A DNA stretch of 12,678 bases from Accumulibacter sp. (GCA_031274075.1 JAISQQ010000274.1:1-12678); one strand, 5' to 3'; positions 4,568-12,076 are shown, numbered from the stretch's first letter. Program-made: numbers and translations. The notes: a model not told the origin generated them from the letters alone.

Positions 4568-5608
4568 ATGGAAGCGAAAGCTTGTGTATTGCATTCGGCG
4601 AAGGATTTGCGCGTCGAGGATGTGCCGGTCGCCGAGATGGGCGACGATCAGGTGCTGGTGCGGATTGGCGCCGGCGGCATCTGCGGTTCGGACCTGCACT
4701 ATTACCTCGACGGCGGTTTCGGCGTGGTGCGCGTCAAGGAGCCGATGATCCTCGGCCATGAAGTCGCCGGCACCGTCGAAGCGGTCGGCGCCAGGGTCAC
4801 CAGGGTCAAGCCCGGCGACCGCATCGCCCTCAATCCCAGCCGGCCGTGCGGCCAGTGCGAATTCTGCCAGAGCGGCGAGCAGCAGCATTGCCTCGACATG
4901 TGGTTCTACGGCAGCGCCCAGCGCACGCCGCACAGCCAGGGCGCCTTCCGCGAGCGCATCGTGGCCGGCGAATTCCAGTGCGAACCGGTTGGCGACGGCG
5001 TTTCCATTGGCGAGGCGGCGTGCTGCGAACCGCTGTCCGTCGCCCTGCACGCCGTCCAGCAGCCGGGTTCGCTGACCGGCAAGCGGGTGCTGGTGACCGG
5101 TTCCGGCCCGATCGGCGCGCTGGTCATCGCCGCCGCGCGCTACGCCGGCGCGCTGGAAGTCGTGGCCACCGACCTGCACGACGCGGCGCTGAAAAAGGCG
5201 GTCGAGATGGGCGCCACGCGCACCGTCAACGTGGCGCAGGCGCCCGGCCTAGCGGCCGGAGAATTCACCGCCCGGAAGGGGTATTTCGACGTCGCCATCG
5301 AATGCACCGGCGCCGGCGGAGTGATCAAGAGCGTGCTGCCCGTGTTGCGTCCGCGCGGCGCGCTGGTGCAGGTCGGCACGACCGGCGAGGTGCCGGTTCC
5401 GATCGACGCCGTCGTCGGCAAGGAAATCCGCTTCTTCGGCTCTTCCCGCTTCCACCGCGAATACGCGCTCGCGGCCCGCCTGATCAAGGAAGGACGGATC
5501 GACGTCAAGCCGATCATCACCGCCACCCTGCCGCTCGAACGCGCCGTCGAAGCCTTCCAGATGGCAGCCGACCGCAAGGCGCAGATGAAAGTCCAGCTGA
5601 CGTTCTGA
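4568..5608 (+). CDS. Zinc-dependent alcohol dehydrogenase, L-idonate 5-dehydrogenase-like
   Basis: A 346-residue medium-chain dehydrogenase/reductase. GGICGSDLHYY (37-46) carries catalytic-zinc ligand C39, GHEVAG (63-68) supplies H64 and E65, and C94, C97, C100 and C108 form the structural zinc lobe. EP at 154-155 and the Rossmann GSGPIG (178-183) for NAD(P) follow. The wording GGICGSDLHYY and the length match E. coli IdnD (343 aa), which oxidises L-idonate to 5-ketogluconate; sorbitol or other polyol dehydrogenases of the same family are alternatives. The ATG at 4568 is preferred because AAAGGGGA ends 6-7 nt upstream; an ATG at 4550 would add six residues. The damaged SDR downstream may once have been its metabolic partner (inference). 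Confidence 0.88.
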   Translation: MEAKACVLHSAKDLRVEDVPVAEMGDDQVLVRIGAGGICGSDLHYYLDGGFGVVRVKEPMILGHEVAGTVEAVGARVTRVKPGDRIALNPSRPCGQCEFCQSGEQQHCLDMWFYGSAQRTPHSQGAFRERIVAGEFQCEPVGDGVSIGEAACCEPLSVALHAVQQPGSLTGKRVLVTGSGPIGALVIAAARYAGALEVVATDLHDAALKKAVEMGATRTVNVAQAPGLAAGEFTARKGYFDVAIECTGAGGVIKSVLPVLRPRGALVQVGTTGEVPVPIDAVVGKEIRFFGSSRFHREYALAARLIKEGRIDVKPIITATLPLERAVEAFQMAADRKAQMKVQLTF

Positions 5609-5630
5609 TTGGAGCCTGCTTGCGATTTTC

Positions 5631-5667
5631 CCTGGGAGCGCGGGGCAATCGTCCCGCGTTCCCCAGG
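5631..5667 (+). terminator. GC-rich hairpin after the dehydrogenase gene
   Basis: CCTGGGAGCGCGGG (5631-5644) pairs imperfectly with CCCGCGTTCCCCAGG (5653-5667), 22 nt after the stop codon. There is no T-tract, so it may be an mRNA-stabilising or factor-dependent stop. The GGGAGCGCGGG motif recurs at 5977-5987, 6016-6026, 6187-6211 and 6242-6266, so it also belongs to a local repeat family. Confidence 0.4.
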
Positions 5668-5707
5668 GTATCCATGAATCGACCGGCGCACGCGAAAATG
5701 ACGGCGC

Positions 5708-5757
5708 TTACCGGGCGCTTCGCGTCCGCAAGAATCCTGACATCTGACACCTGATCC
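5708..5757 (-). repeat. GGACAG-type repeat, diverged copy C in reverse orientation
   Basis: TTACCGGGCGCTTCGCGTCC followed by TGACATCTGACACCTGATCC matches the reverse complement of copy B (4443-4530) with substitutions. The central hairpin is weakened by one change. Confidence 0.4.
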
Positions 5758-5764
5758 CTGCCCC

Positions 5765-5910
5765 GTAGGGCGGGAAAGCGCAGCGCCTCCCGCCGGTCGT
5801 TCCCTCCGGCGGCATCGCCGCCGCTTATCGTACTCGGCGGCCTTTTCATCGTGCGGCGCGTTGCGCCGTGGAAAAGGACCGGCGGGAGGCGCTTCGCTTT
5901 CCCGCCCTAC
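5765..5910. repeat. 146-bp palindromic element with 34-bp inverted ends
   Basis: The left arm begins GTAGGGCGGGAAAGCGCAGC (5765-5798). The right arm (5877-5910) is its reverse complement with one mismatch in 34 positions. The interior has smaller GC-rich palindromes (GGCGGCATCGCCGCC near 5809-5823). It has no coding capacity and looks like a mobile non-autonomous repeat. A second, truncated copy lies at 6070-6182. Confidence 0.75.
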
Positions 5911-6069
5911 CGAACCGTCGCTGTTTTCACGCACACCGGTCGACTTTACGTTCATGGAGAGCGTGCGATGGCCCTGGGGAGCGCGGGTATCTTAGAACCT
6001 GTTCACGATCTTCTCTGGGAGCGCGGCAAGGCCATTGCTCTATGTAGCGTCGTTGGCATTGGCCAGACC

Positions 6070-6182
6070 GTAGGGCGGGAAAGCGTAGCGCCTCCCGCCG
6101 GTCGTTCTCTCCGGCGGCGCAGCCGCCGCTCATCGTATTCGACGGCCATTGAATCATATGGCGCGTTGCATGACATGGAAAG
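6070..6182 (+). repeat. Second, truncated copy of the 146-bp palindromic element
   Basis: Starts GTAGGGCGGGAAAGCGTAGC and follows the copy at 5765 for about 110 bp with scattered substitutions, then loses the right arm. It sits inside the MITE. Confidence 0.65.
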
Positions 6183-6186
6183 AACC

Positions 6187-6266
6187 TGGGAGCGCGGGGC
6201 TTCTGTCCCGCAACAGCGGTGGTATCGCTCTCCCGGTCATTGCGGGGCAGAAGCCCCGCGCTCCCA
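6187..6266. repeat. 25-bp inverted repeat pair inside the MITE
   Basis: TGGGAGCGCGGGGCTTCTGT... (6187-6211) pairs with 6242-6266, 24 of 25 positions, with a 30-nt spacer. Single-stranded it would form a very stable hairpin. Confidence 0.7.
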
Positions 6267-6286
6267 GAGAAGCTCGCAAACAGCTT

Positions 6287-6983
6287 CTAAACGACCATCG
6301 GCGTCACGGCGCCGTCCATCGCCAGGATGGCGCCGGAGATGTAGCTGGCCCGAGCCGAGCAGAGGAAGACCACGGCGTCGGCGATCTCCTCGGGGGTGGC
6401 GATGCGGCCCAGCGGCAGATCCGAGGACGCCTTGGCGAGCGCTTCCTCGATCGTGCCGCCGTTCATCCGCGCCTCGGCCTGCATACCTGTCTGCAGGCGT
6501 TCCGTCAAGGTCAGGCCGGGATTGACGGCGTTGACCCGCACGCCGCGCGGTCCATAAGCCGCCGCCAGTCCGGCGCTGACCAGCATCAGCGCGGCGTTGG
6601 CCGCGCCGCCCGGCAGGTGGATTTTCTTGGCGAACTTTCCGCCCATGCCGACGACGTTGAGGACGACGCCCGCGCCACGCGCCGCCATGCGCTTGATGAC
6701 TGGATCGATCAGATGGATATAGGTGAAATACTTCGCCTCCATCGCCTCGTGCCAGTGCGGCGGCGGCAACGTCGCGCAGGTTCGCCGCGAACGAGGCCAG
6801 GCGTTCGCGCGCGTCGGGAAAGCACGCCAGCAAGGAGCGCGCGGCGGCTTCGAGATTGTCCGGCGCGCGCGAGACGAGGCTGACGCGGGCGCCTTCTCGC
6901 AGAAAACCCTTCGCGCACGCCAGGCCAATGCCCTTGCTGCCGCCACCGATCAGTACATGCTTGCCTTGCAGTTCGAGTTCCAT
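6287..6983 (-). pseudogene. Short-chain dehydrogenase/reductase (SDR), disrupted by deletion and frameshift
   Basis: The first frame from ATG 6983 gives a normal SDR start: LQGKHVLIGGGSKGIG with the NAD(P) glycine motif at residues 13-20, up to about residue 76 (LRDVAAAA). A second frame gives the rest: HEAMEAKYFTYI, VVLNVVGMGGK, RVNAVNPG, IADAVVFLCS and ISGAILAMDG, ending at TAG 6287. The join lies in the GCC-repeat stretch at about 6755-6770. About 30 residues, including the usual NNAG region, are missing, so a deletion not divisible by three broke the gene. Where a classical SDR has YxxxK, this one reads PGGAANAAL, so even the intact ancestor was probably a non-canonical SDR. AGTGAGG lies just upstream of the start. 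A sequencing error cannot explain the missing residues. Confidence 0.8.
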
Positions 6984-7029
6984 GACTGTTTACCTCACTG
7001 TTGAAAAAAAGCATTGGCCGCCTTCAACA

Positions 7030-7117
7030 CGGAGAAAACGGGGTATCGCGGAGAAAATCAAATCCGGGATTCGGGGTTCCCCCAGGGTTTCTCCGTATTC
7101 TTGCGTGTCTCCGCGAT
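7030..7117. repeat. Nested inverted repeats (CGGAGAAA / ATCGCGGAGA)
   Basis: CGGAGAAA (7030-7037) is inverted at 7088-7095, and ATCGCGGAGA (7045-7054) is inverted perfectly at 7108-7117. The arms interleave, so they cannot all form one simple hairpin. It lies between the SDR start and the transposase remnant. Confidence 0.5.
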
Positions 7118-7199
7118 CTTGGTGTCGAAAGGCTTTTGGCGGTATCCGCGGATGATAGCGCGTTTCCCCACGCTGGCCGGCGATCCGTAGAAATACGGG

Positions 7200-7564
7200 C
7201 TTGTCGCGATGCCGCCGGGATCAAGCCCGCCGAAGTGACAGACAGAAAGGGCGTACTGGAGGTATTGGAGCGCAACCAGCCGAACTTGAAGCGGGTGAAA
7301 AGCCTGCTGTGTGACAGCGGCTACACCGGGGAACCGTTCGCCCAGGGCGTGCGTGACATTCTGGGAGGGCATGTCACGGTACAGATCGCCAAATGAAACG
7401 AATGGCACACCTTCAAAGTCATGCCCAAACGCTGAGTCGTCGAGCGTAGCTTTGCCTGGCTGGAGAAGAACCGGAGACTGTGGAAGCACTGCGAACGAAA
7501 ACTCAACACCCGCTTACAGTTCGTCCTTCCAGCCTTCTTGGCGCTCGTACTCAAAAGATCGTGA
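7200..7564 (+). pseudogene. IS5-family transposase remnant (C-terminal part)
   Basis: The frame reads AEVTDRKG, KSLLCDSGYTGEPFA, NEWHTFKVMPKR, VVERSFAWLEKNRRLWKHCE and RKLNTRLQ, typical of the C-terminal half of IS5-family DDE transposases. The second catalytic Asp (CDSGYTG) and the Glu (VVERSF) are present, but the part with the first Asp is gone. Two in-frame TGA codons interrupt it: at 7394-7396, where relatives usually have Arg, and at 7433-7435, where they have Trp. The last TGA (7562-7564) lies inside the terminal repeat at 7555-7573, a usual arrangement in this family. It is dead as an enzyme. Confidence 0.85.
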
Positions 7565-7573
7565 ACAGGTTCT
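7555..7573 (-). repeat. Right terminal inverted repeat of the IS5-family remnant
   Basis: AAGATCGTGAACAGGTTCT is the exact reverse complement of the MITE left end at 5994-6012. No matching left end of the original IS is seen next to the transposase remnant. Confidence 0.7.
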
Positions 7574-7605
7574 TGGGGGAGCTGACTCCTGATTCGGACT
7601 TCGCC

Positions 7606-7631
7606 CCCGGCGGCTTCGACAAAGCGCCGGG
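7606..7631 (-). terminator. GC-rich hairpin downstream of the kinase operon
   Basis: CCCGGCG (7606-7612) and CGCCGGG (7625-7631) form a perfect 7-bp stem with a 12-nt loop, about 120 nt past the kinase stop codon. No T-tract follows on the minus strand, so a terminator role is tentative. The rest of 7574-7751 shows no gene. Confidence 0.3.
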
Positions 7632-7751
7632 AGGTTTCCGCTCACGGGCCGGGTTGGCCGTCGTTGAATCGGCGGCGCTATTGCGCCGGAAGCTCACGAT
7701 CTACAGTCCGGGCTACGCTGGCCGTTGGCGGAACTCTCACCGTTGAAAGAA

Positions 7752-10706
7752 TCAATTTCCCCGTCCGAGCAAGACTCGAATAATGTCCTCCGCTTCTCCG
7801 AAATCCGCGGTGAGGATGTAGTCCGCTATTTCAGAGACGGCCTCGCGCATTTTCCCGGCGAGTCGCATCGCCTGCAAGCGGGTCAGCGCGGCATCCATGC
7901 TGTCCATATCCTTCGCGTTCAGAGCTTCCAGCAAACGCGCCAGGGCCTCCTCCGTTTCCAGACCGGCTTCCTGTTCACCATCGTCAGACCGCGCCAGCGC
8001 CGGAATCTCGCCGATTTGCGCCACCAGCGCGACAAGCTCTTGCCGGAACGGCGGGAGCTCGTTGCAAATCACGCGCGCGTCGCCCTCGCGGGCCGCTTTC
8101 TCCAGCAGGGCGGCGACTTGCGACAGGCCGTCCGCGCCGATATTGGCCAGGGCGCTTTTCAAGGCATGAACCAAAGTGGTGAAGGAGCGCAGGGAAGCGT
8201 CGTCCGGCTCTTTTTCGAGCAACGGGAAACCGGCCCGCGCATCCCGGCAGAACACTTCCAGCAAATCGAGGTAGCGGCTTGGCGATCCGCCGATCCGGGC
8301 AATCCCGGCGGCGACATCCACGCCCGCGATTTCGGGAACGGAAGACTCTGGCATCACGGTCTCCAAAGCGTTCTCCTCTTCTTTCAGCGCGGTCCGGCGT
8401 TTGTCGGCGGGTATCCATTTTTTCAATACCGCGTCCAGCTTGGATACTTCGATGGGCTTGGAAAGAAAATCATTGAAGCCGTTCTCCAAAAACATCTCCC
8501 TCATACCCGATACCGCGTTGGCCGTCAGAGCGACGATGGGCATCGTCCGGCACCTTTCCTCATCCATCGCCCGGATGACGTGAGTCGCCTCCACACCGTC
8601 CATCTCCGGCATCATGTGATCCATCAGCACCAGGTCAAAGGGACGCTCGCGCACCAGATCCACCGCCTCGCGGCCATTCAGACAGGTAAACACGCGCATT
8701 TTGTAGGGAACGAGCAAACCTTCGGCCACCAGCAGATTGCTGGGAAAATCGTCAACGATCAGCACGTCGGCTTCCAGCGCGATGAAGGTGACGCGTTGCG
8801 CCTCCGCGCGCCTGGCCGGCATGTCCGCCATATCTCCCATCGGCTTCCAGTCGTCTACGATCTGCGTCATGGTGGCGGTAAAGACGGAACCCCTGCCGTA
8901 TTCGCTGCTTACCGTGATGTCGCCGCTCATGGCCTGGCACAGACTGCGGGCTATGGCCAGTCCAAGGCCCGTGCCCTCGATCCTGCTGTTACGCTTTTCG
9001 TCGATGCGCGCGAACTCTCCGAACAGCTTCGGCATGTCCTCCTGCCTGATGCCAATGCCGCTGTCCTCGACGACGAAGGTCAGCCCGATCGCGTTTTCTC
9101 CCACAGGCTTGCAGGAAATGGAGAACTTGATGAAACCCTCGTTCGTGTACTTCACGGCATTGCTGAGCAGATTGAGCAGGATCTGCTTGATGCGGCCCGC
9201 GTCGCCGATCATGGCGCGGGGGATATCGGGAGACGCATCCACGATCAGTTCGAGCGGCGTTTCCGCTATCCGGACGCGGATGATGGTCAGCGCGTCGTTC
9301 AGCAGAGAGGCGGTATCGTAGGGCGCGGGATTGATCGGCAGGTTGCCGGATTCGATTTTGGAAAAATCCAGAATGTCGTTGATGATGGCCAGCAAACTCG
9401 CCCCGGCGCTCTTGATGCCCGTGATGTACTCCAGCGCCTTGGGCTTGCCGTATTCTCTCTGCGCCAGCTCGCTCAAACCGATGATGGCGTTCATCGGCGT
9501 GCGGATCTCATGGCTCATGCGGGCCAGAAAGCCCGATTTTGCTTCCGTTGCCCGTTCCGCCTCGATCCGCTGGATTTGTTCGGACAAATCGTGGAAGCAG
9601 ACCGCCAAAAAAGGTTCGCTGCCCTGGTCGATATAATCGATCAGTATCGTGCACGGCAAGCGCGTACCGTCTTTCCTGGCAATCGACGTATGGTCAAAGC
9701 GGATGTGCAGGTTTTCCCGCAACGCCGCGAGAATCGTGCCCCAGGTATCGAAAACGCCGTCGTCATATGCCACGTTGCGTAAAAACGCCAAATGGTCTCC
9801 TCCGACCATTTCCGCCGGTCCGTCATACCCGAGGGCAGCGCACGCCGCCCGATTGACGTAAGTGATTTTCCCTGTGATGTCAAACCAGACGACCGGCGCG
9901 GACAAATTATCCACCGTCATCTGCATGGCCAGCAATTTTTGCCGGCCGCGGACTTCTCCGGTAATGTCTCTGAGCGTGTAAATTTCCAGCGCGCCGCGCT
10001 GAATGAACTCGGCGTGCACCATCTTGCCGGACATGTCGATAATCCGGCCATCCTTGTGATGAATGATGGCCTGGTGGTATTGCTTTGTCTGCCGGACCTT
10101 GGCGACCAAATCGACGTGTACTTTCCAGTCGACGAGATAGCGGGCAAAAAAATCCTCGACTTCCTCGAGCGGCTGACCGTAACGCAGGTCTTTGTCCCAG
10201 CCCGGAAAGAGTGAAGAATACCTGGCGTTGGCCAAGGGTTTTTCCAATCCTTCCACGATCGCGAAAATGGCGTCGCCGGACGCATCGAGAACCGCCGTGA
10301 TGATCTGGAGACGCAATTGCAACTGTTCATCCTGCCGGCATCGTTCGGTGATGTCGCGGTAAGTCCATACCTCGATTTCACTGCCGTCCTCGGCTTTGAT
10401 GACTTTGCCGATTACCTGCAACACACGTCCATCGAGCAGATGTATTCTTCCTTCGCGGCGTTCCCGCGTCCGGCGGACTTCGGCAACGAGTTCGAGGAGC
10501 ACGTCGACATCGCTAAGATATTGCAGATAAAAATTACGCACGACCTCGAGCGGTTCGTTGTAGCGCAAATTTTCCCAGCCCGGAAACAACGCAGAATAGA
10601 TGGCGGTGGCGTGCGGTTTTTCAATTGATTCCGACAGGGCGAGCACGCCGTCCAGCGAGGCGTCAAAAATAGCGTCCAGTAACTGCTTGTGTTTATCCAT
10701 AGCCAT
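7752..10706 (-). CDS. Soluble hybrid sensor histidine kinase (PAS-PAS-PAS-HisKA-HATPase-REC-HPt)
   Basis: 984 residues without a membrane segment or signal peptide, so a cytosolic sensor. Residues 12-120 and 141-250 are two tandem, clearly related PAS-like units (shared LFPGW, LRY.PLE.V, YL.D, LVA.VR.T, RDIT). A third PAS spans about 261-375. HisKA has MSHEIRTPMNAIIG with H399. The ATPase has the N-box NLLSNAVKY (512-520), DSGIGI (548-553) and GTGLGLAI (578-585). REC has VDD (651-653), phospho-acceptor D696, T728 and K750. An HPt domain has VHALKSALANIG with H847, and a helical tail runs to 984. All phosphorelay residues are intact. ATG 10706 has only a weak ribosome site; ATG 10700 or TTG 10733 are alternatives. 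It follows the HD-GYP regulator by about 54 nt, its likely phosphotransfer partner (inference). Confidence 0.95.
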   Translation of the reverse strand: MAMDKHKQLLDAIFDASLDGVLALSESIEKPHATAIYSALFPGWENLRYNEPLEVVRNFYLQYLSDVDVLLELVAEVRRTRERREGRIHLLDGRVLQVIGKVIKAEDGSEIEVWTYRDITERCRQDEQLQLRLQIITAVLDASGDAIFAIVEGLEKPLANARYSSLFPGWDKDLRYGQPLEEVEDFFARYLVDWKVHVDLVAKVRQTKQYHQAIIHHKDGRIIDMSGKMVHAEFIQRGALEIYTLRDITGEVRGRQKLLAMQMTVDNLSAPVVWFDITGKITYVNRAACAALGYDGPAEMVGGDHLAFLRNVAYDDGVFDTWGTILAALRENLHIRFDHTSIARKDGTRLPCTILIDYIDQGSEPFLAVCFHDLSEQIQRIEAERATEAKSGFLARMSHEIRTPMNAIIGLSELAQREYGKPKALEYITGIKSAGASLLAIINDILDFSKIESGNLPINPAPYDTASLLNDALTIIRVRIAETPLELIVDASPDIPRAMIGDAGRIKQILLNLLSNAVKYTNEGFIKFSISCKPVGENAIGLTFVVEDSGIGIRQEDMPKLFGEFARIDEKRNSRIEGTGLGLAIARSLCQAMSGDITVSSEYGRGSVFTATMTQIVDDWKPMGDMADMPARRAEAQRVTFIALEADVLIVDDFPSNLLVAEGLLVPYKMRVFTCLNGREAVDLVRERPFDLVLMDHMMPEMDGVEATHVIRAMDEERCRTMPIVALTANAVSGMREMFLENGFNDFLSKPIEVSKLDAVLKKWIPADKRRTALKEEENALETVMPESSVPEIAGVDVAAGIARIGGSPSRYLDLLEVFCRDARAGFPLLEKEPDDASLRSFTTLVHALKSALANIGADGLSQVAALLEKAAREGDARVICNELPPFRQELVALVAQIGEIPALARSDDGEQEAGLETEEALARLLEALNAKDMDSMDAALTRLQAMRLAGKMREAVSEIADYILTADFGEAEDIIRVLLGRGN

Positions 10707-10760
10707 TCTTACTTTCGATGTACGACACGGCAAATTTTGCTGACGACCCGCTCCGCTAAC

Positions 10761-11840
10761 TTATGACGACATGGAGTTTGACGACCGCCGGAACGTCCCG
10801 GCCACCTGTTCAAACAGGTCGACCAGCGTTGGATCAAAGTGCGTCCGCTTGCCTTCCATGATGATCCGGGCGGCTTCCTCGTGGCTGAACGCCTTTTTAT
10901 AGGGGCGTTTGGAAGTCAGGGCGTCGTACACGTCGACTACCGCCATCATGCGTCCGAGCAGCGGAATATCCTCGCCGGAAAGGCCGCGGGGATACCCGGA
11001 GCCGTCCCATTTTTCGTGATGAAACGCGGCGAAAATCTTGGCGTATTGCAAGAAACGGCTGTCTTCCTCGCCGTCTTCCAACCTTTCGATGAAGCCCACG
11101 CCGAAGACCACATGCCGTTTTATCTCGTCGAATTCCTCCCTGGTCAGCTTTCCCGGTTTTTTGAGGATGCTGTCGCTGATGGCGATCTTGCCGACATCGT
11201 GCAGTTGGGAAGACTGAAGAAGCAGTTCGATATCCCATTCGGAAGTCTGTTCCTTCCAGGATTCCACATTGGTCACGGCGGACAGGAGAATCCTCAGGTA
11301 GCGCTGCGTGTTCGCGATGTGGCTCCCGGTGACGTCGTCACGGCCTTCGACCATCTCCGCCATGGCTGTCAGAATCTTGTTCTGGAGCTTGACGATGGTC
11401 CTGGTTTTCGCCTCCACCATATTCTGGAGGTTGTCGTTGTACTTCTGGAGCGCGCGTTTCTGATCTTCCATGAGCAGATGCAACTCGACGCGCTTGCGCA
11501 GCAGCGGCGGCGAAAACGGTTTCGTGACGTAATCAACCGCGCCGAGCCGCAGCCCCTCCAGTTCATCCTCGCTTTCGTCCAGGGCGGTCAGGAATATGAC
11601 GGGAATGTCCCGCGTTTTCTGCTTCTCCTTGAGCGCCTTGATCGCCTCGAAGCCGTTCATTCCGGGCATGTCGACATCCAGAAGGATCAGTTCCGGCTTG
11701 CTCCATTCCAGCGTTTCCAGCATTTTCGCAGCGGAGGAAACCGTCAGCACCATGTAGCCTTCCGACAGCGCCGTTTTTCCGGTCAGAAGATTGGTGCGGT
11801 TGTCGTCCACCAGCATGATCAGTTTGCGGGAGCTTTCCAT
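10761..11840 (-). CDS. Response regulator with HD-GYP domain, c-di-GMP phosphodiesterase
   Basis: 359 residues, RpfG-like. The receiver domain (about 7-120) has D12 and D13, phospho-acceptor D55 (LILLDVDMPGMNG), T85 and K107 (TKPFS). A coiled-coil-like linker (125-155) leads to a complete HD-GYP domain: GSHIANTQRY (H174), LHDVGKIAI (HD at 214-215), KRHVVFGVGF, FHHEKWDGSGYPRGL (273-287, with the full HHE..DG.GYP signature) and VVDVYDALTSKRPYK (301-315). All residues of active c-di-GMP phosphodiesterases seem present. ATG 11840 is preceded by GAGGTGA about 8 nt upstream. It is the first secure gene of the operon; the PAS hybrid kinase follows directly. Phosphorylation at D55 probably tunes c-di-GMP breakdown, and with it motility or biofilm behaviour (inference). 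Confidence 0.96.
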   Translation of the reverse strand: MESSRKLIMLVDDNRTNLLTGKTALSEGYMVLTVSSAAKMLETLEWSKPELILLDVDMPGMNGFEAIKALKEKQKTRDIPVIFLTALDESEDELEGLRLGAVDYVTKPFSPPLLRKRVELHLLMEDQKRALQKYNDNLQNMVEAKTRTIVKLQNKILTAMAEMVEGRDDVTGSHIANTQRYLRILLSAVTNVESWKEQTSEWDIELLLQSSQLHDVGKIAISDSILKKPGKLTREEFDEIKRHVVFGVGFIERLEDGEEDSRFLQYAKIFAAFHHEKWDGSGYPRGLSGEDIPLLGRMMAVVDVYDALTSKRPYKKAFSHEEAARIIMEGKRTHFDPTLVDLFEQVAGTFRRSSNSMSS

Positions 11841-11853
11841 GCGTCTTTCACCT

Positions 11854-12010
11854 CATTGGCTCATTCAGTCGGGAAAAGTCCGTAAGCGTCGCCGGAATCG
11901 GGCCTTGCCCGCCCGTCAAAAAACATGACGAGAGAAAAACCAGACTGACGATCAGCGGACCGGCGGCCAGCCGCCTCGCCGGCCTTTCCGCGCACTCGCA
12001 AAGGCTTCAT
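11854..12010 (-). pseudogene. Short lipoprotein-like reading frame, apparently frameshifted
   Basis: ATG 12010 has a strong GGAGGAG ribosome site and gives MKPLRVRGKAGEA, a basic n-region. In the next frame follows RLAAGPLIVSLVFLSSC, a textbook hydrophobic core with a lipobox (LSSC), then FLTGGQGPIPATLTDFSRLNEPMR and a TGA overlapping the ribosome site of the HD-GYP gene. The second frame has no ATG, GTG or TTG of its own before the lipobox. One frameshift near 11970-11980 would join the two into a lipoprotein of about 55 residues. It may be a small lipoprotein remnant, or chance. Confidence 0.35.
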
Positions 12011-12019
12011 GGGCGCACT

Positions 12020-12029
12020 CCTCCGGAGG
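12020..12029. promoter_or_regulatory. Palindrome CCTCCGGAGG covering the leader ribosome binding site
   Basis: A perfect 10-bp palindrome containing the GGAGG of the ribosome site for ATG 12010. It lies directly after the T-tract of the upstream terminator, so the site may also pair with the C/U-rich start of the leader (CCTTCCTCCC near 12093-12102). Confidence 0.35.
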
Positions 12030-12033
12030 AAAC

Positions 12034-12076
12034 GAGAAAAAGCCCGGCCCATTTCGCAAGACGAAACGGGCCGGGC
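12034..12076 (-). terminator. Intrinsic terminator in the leader of the HD-GYP/kinase operon
   Basis: GCCCGGCCC (12076-12068 on the minus strand) pairs with GGGCCGGGC (12050-12042), one A-C mismatch, then TTTCG/CGAAA and a 5-nt loop. On the minus strand five T (12041-12037) follow directly, then CTCG. It lies between a sigma54 promoter (12120-12134) and the first gene of the operon. It is thus either an attenuator or the 3' end of a small RNA of about 70 nt. Confidence 0.75.

Larger units (their letters stand above)
5992..6290. mobile_element. MITE (about 299 bp) with IS5-family-like terminal inverted repeats
   Basis: The left end (5992-6026) and the reverse complement of the right end (6256-6290) align over about 35 bp with roughly five mismatches, sharing TTAGAA, CTGTT and CTTCTCTGGGAGCGCGG. 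The left terminal AGAACCTGTTCACGATCTT is found again, inverted and identical over 19 nt, at 7555-7573, next to an IS5-family transposase remnant. The right tip overlaps the TAG stop codon of the SDR gene. There is no open reading frame of its own; the interior carries a truncated copy of the 146-bp repeat and a 25-bp inverted repeat. Confidence 0.65.

Noticed and set aside
5609..7200. CRISPR array among the repeats
   Set aside because: The repeats are long palindromes of different families without regular spacing or unique spacers.
7394..7435. In-frame TGA codons of the transposase read as recoding (selenocysteine or suppression)
   Set aside because: They replace Arg and Trp of the family and the 5' half of the gene is missing, so simple decay explains them. 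No SECIS-like structure was looked for in depth.
5994..7573. A single transposon bounded by the 19-nt inverted repeats and carrying the SDR gene
   Set aside because: The left repeat is better explained as the end of the 299-bp MITE, which has its own right end at 6290. The outer flanks show no target duplication.
7725..9782. 685-codon plus-strand open frame opposite the kinase gene
   Set aside because: It lies antisense to the intact, clearly recognisable kinase; its protein is rich in His, Arg and Gln as expected from the complementary strand, and has no recognisable domain.
10707..10733. TTG start at 10733 for the kinase
   Set aside because: No ribosome site precedes it, and the sensor domain begins after ATG 10706.
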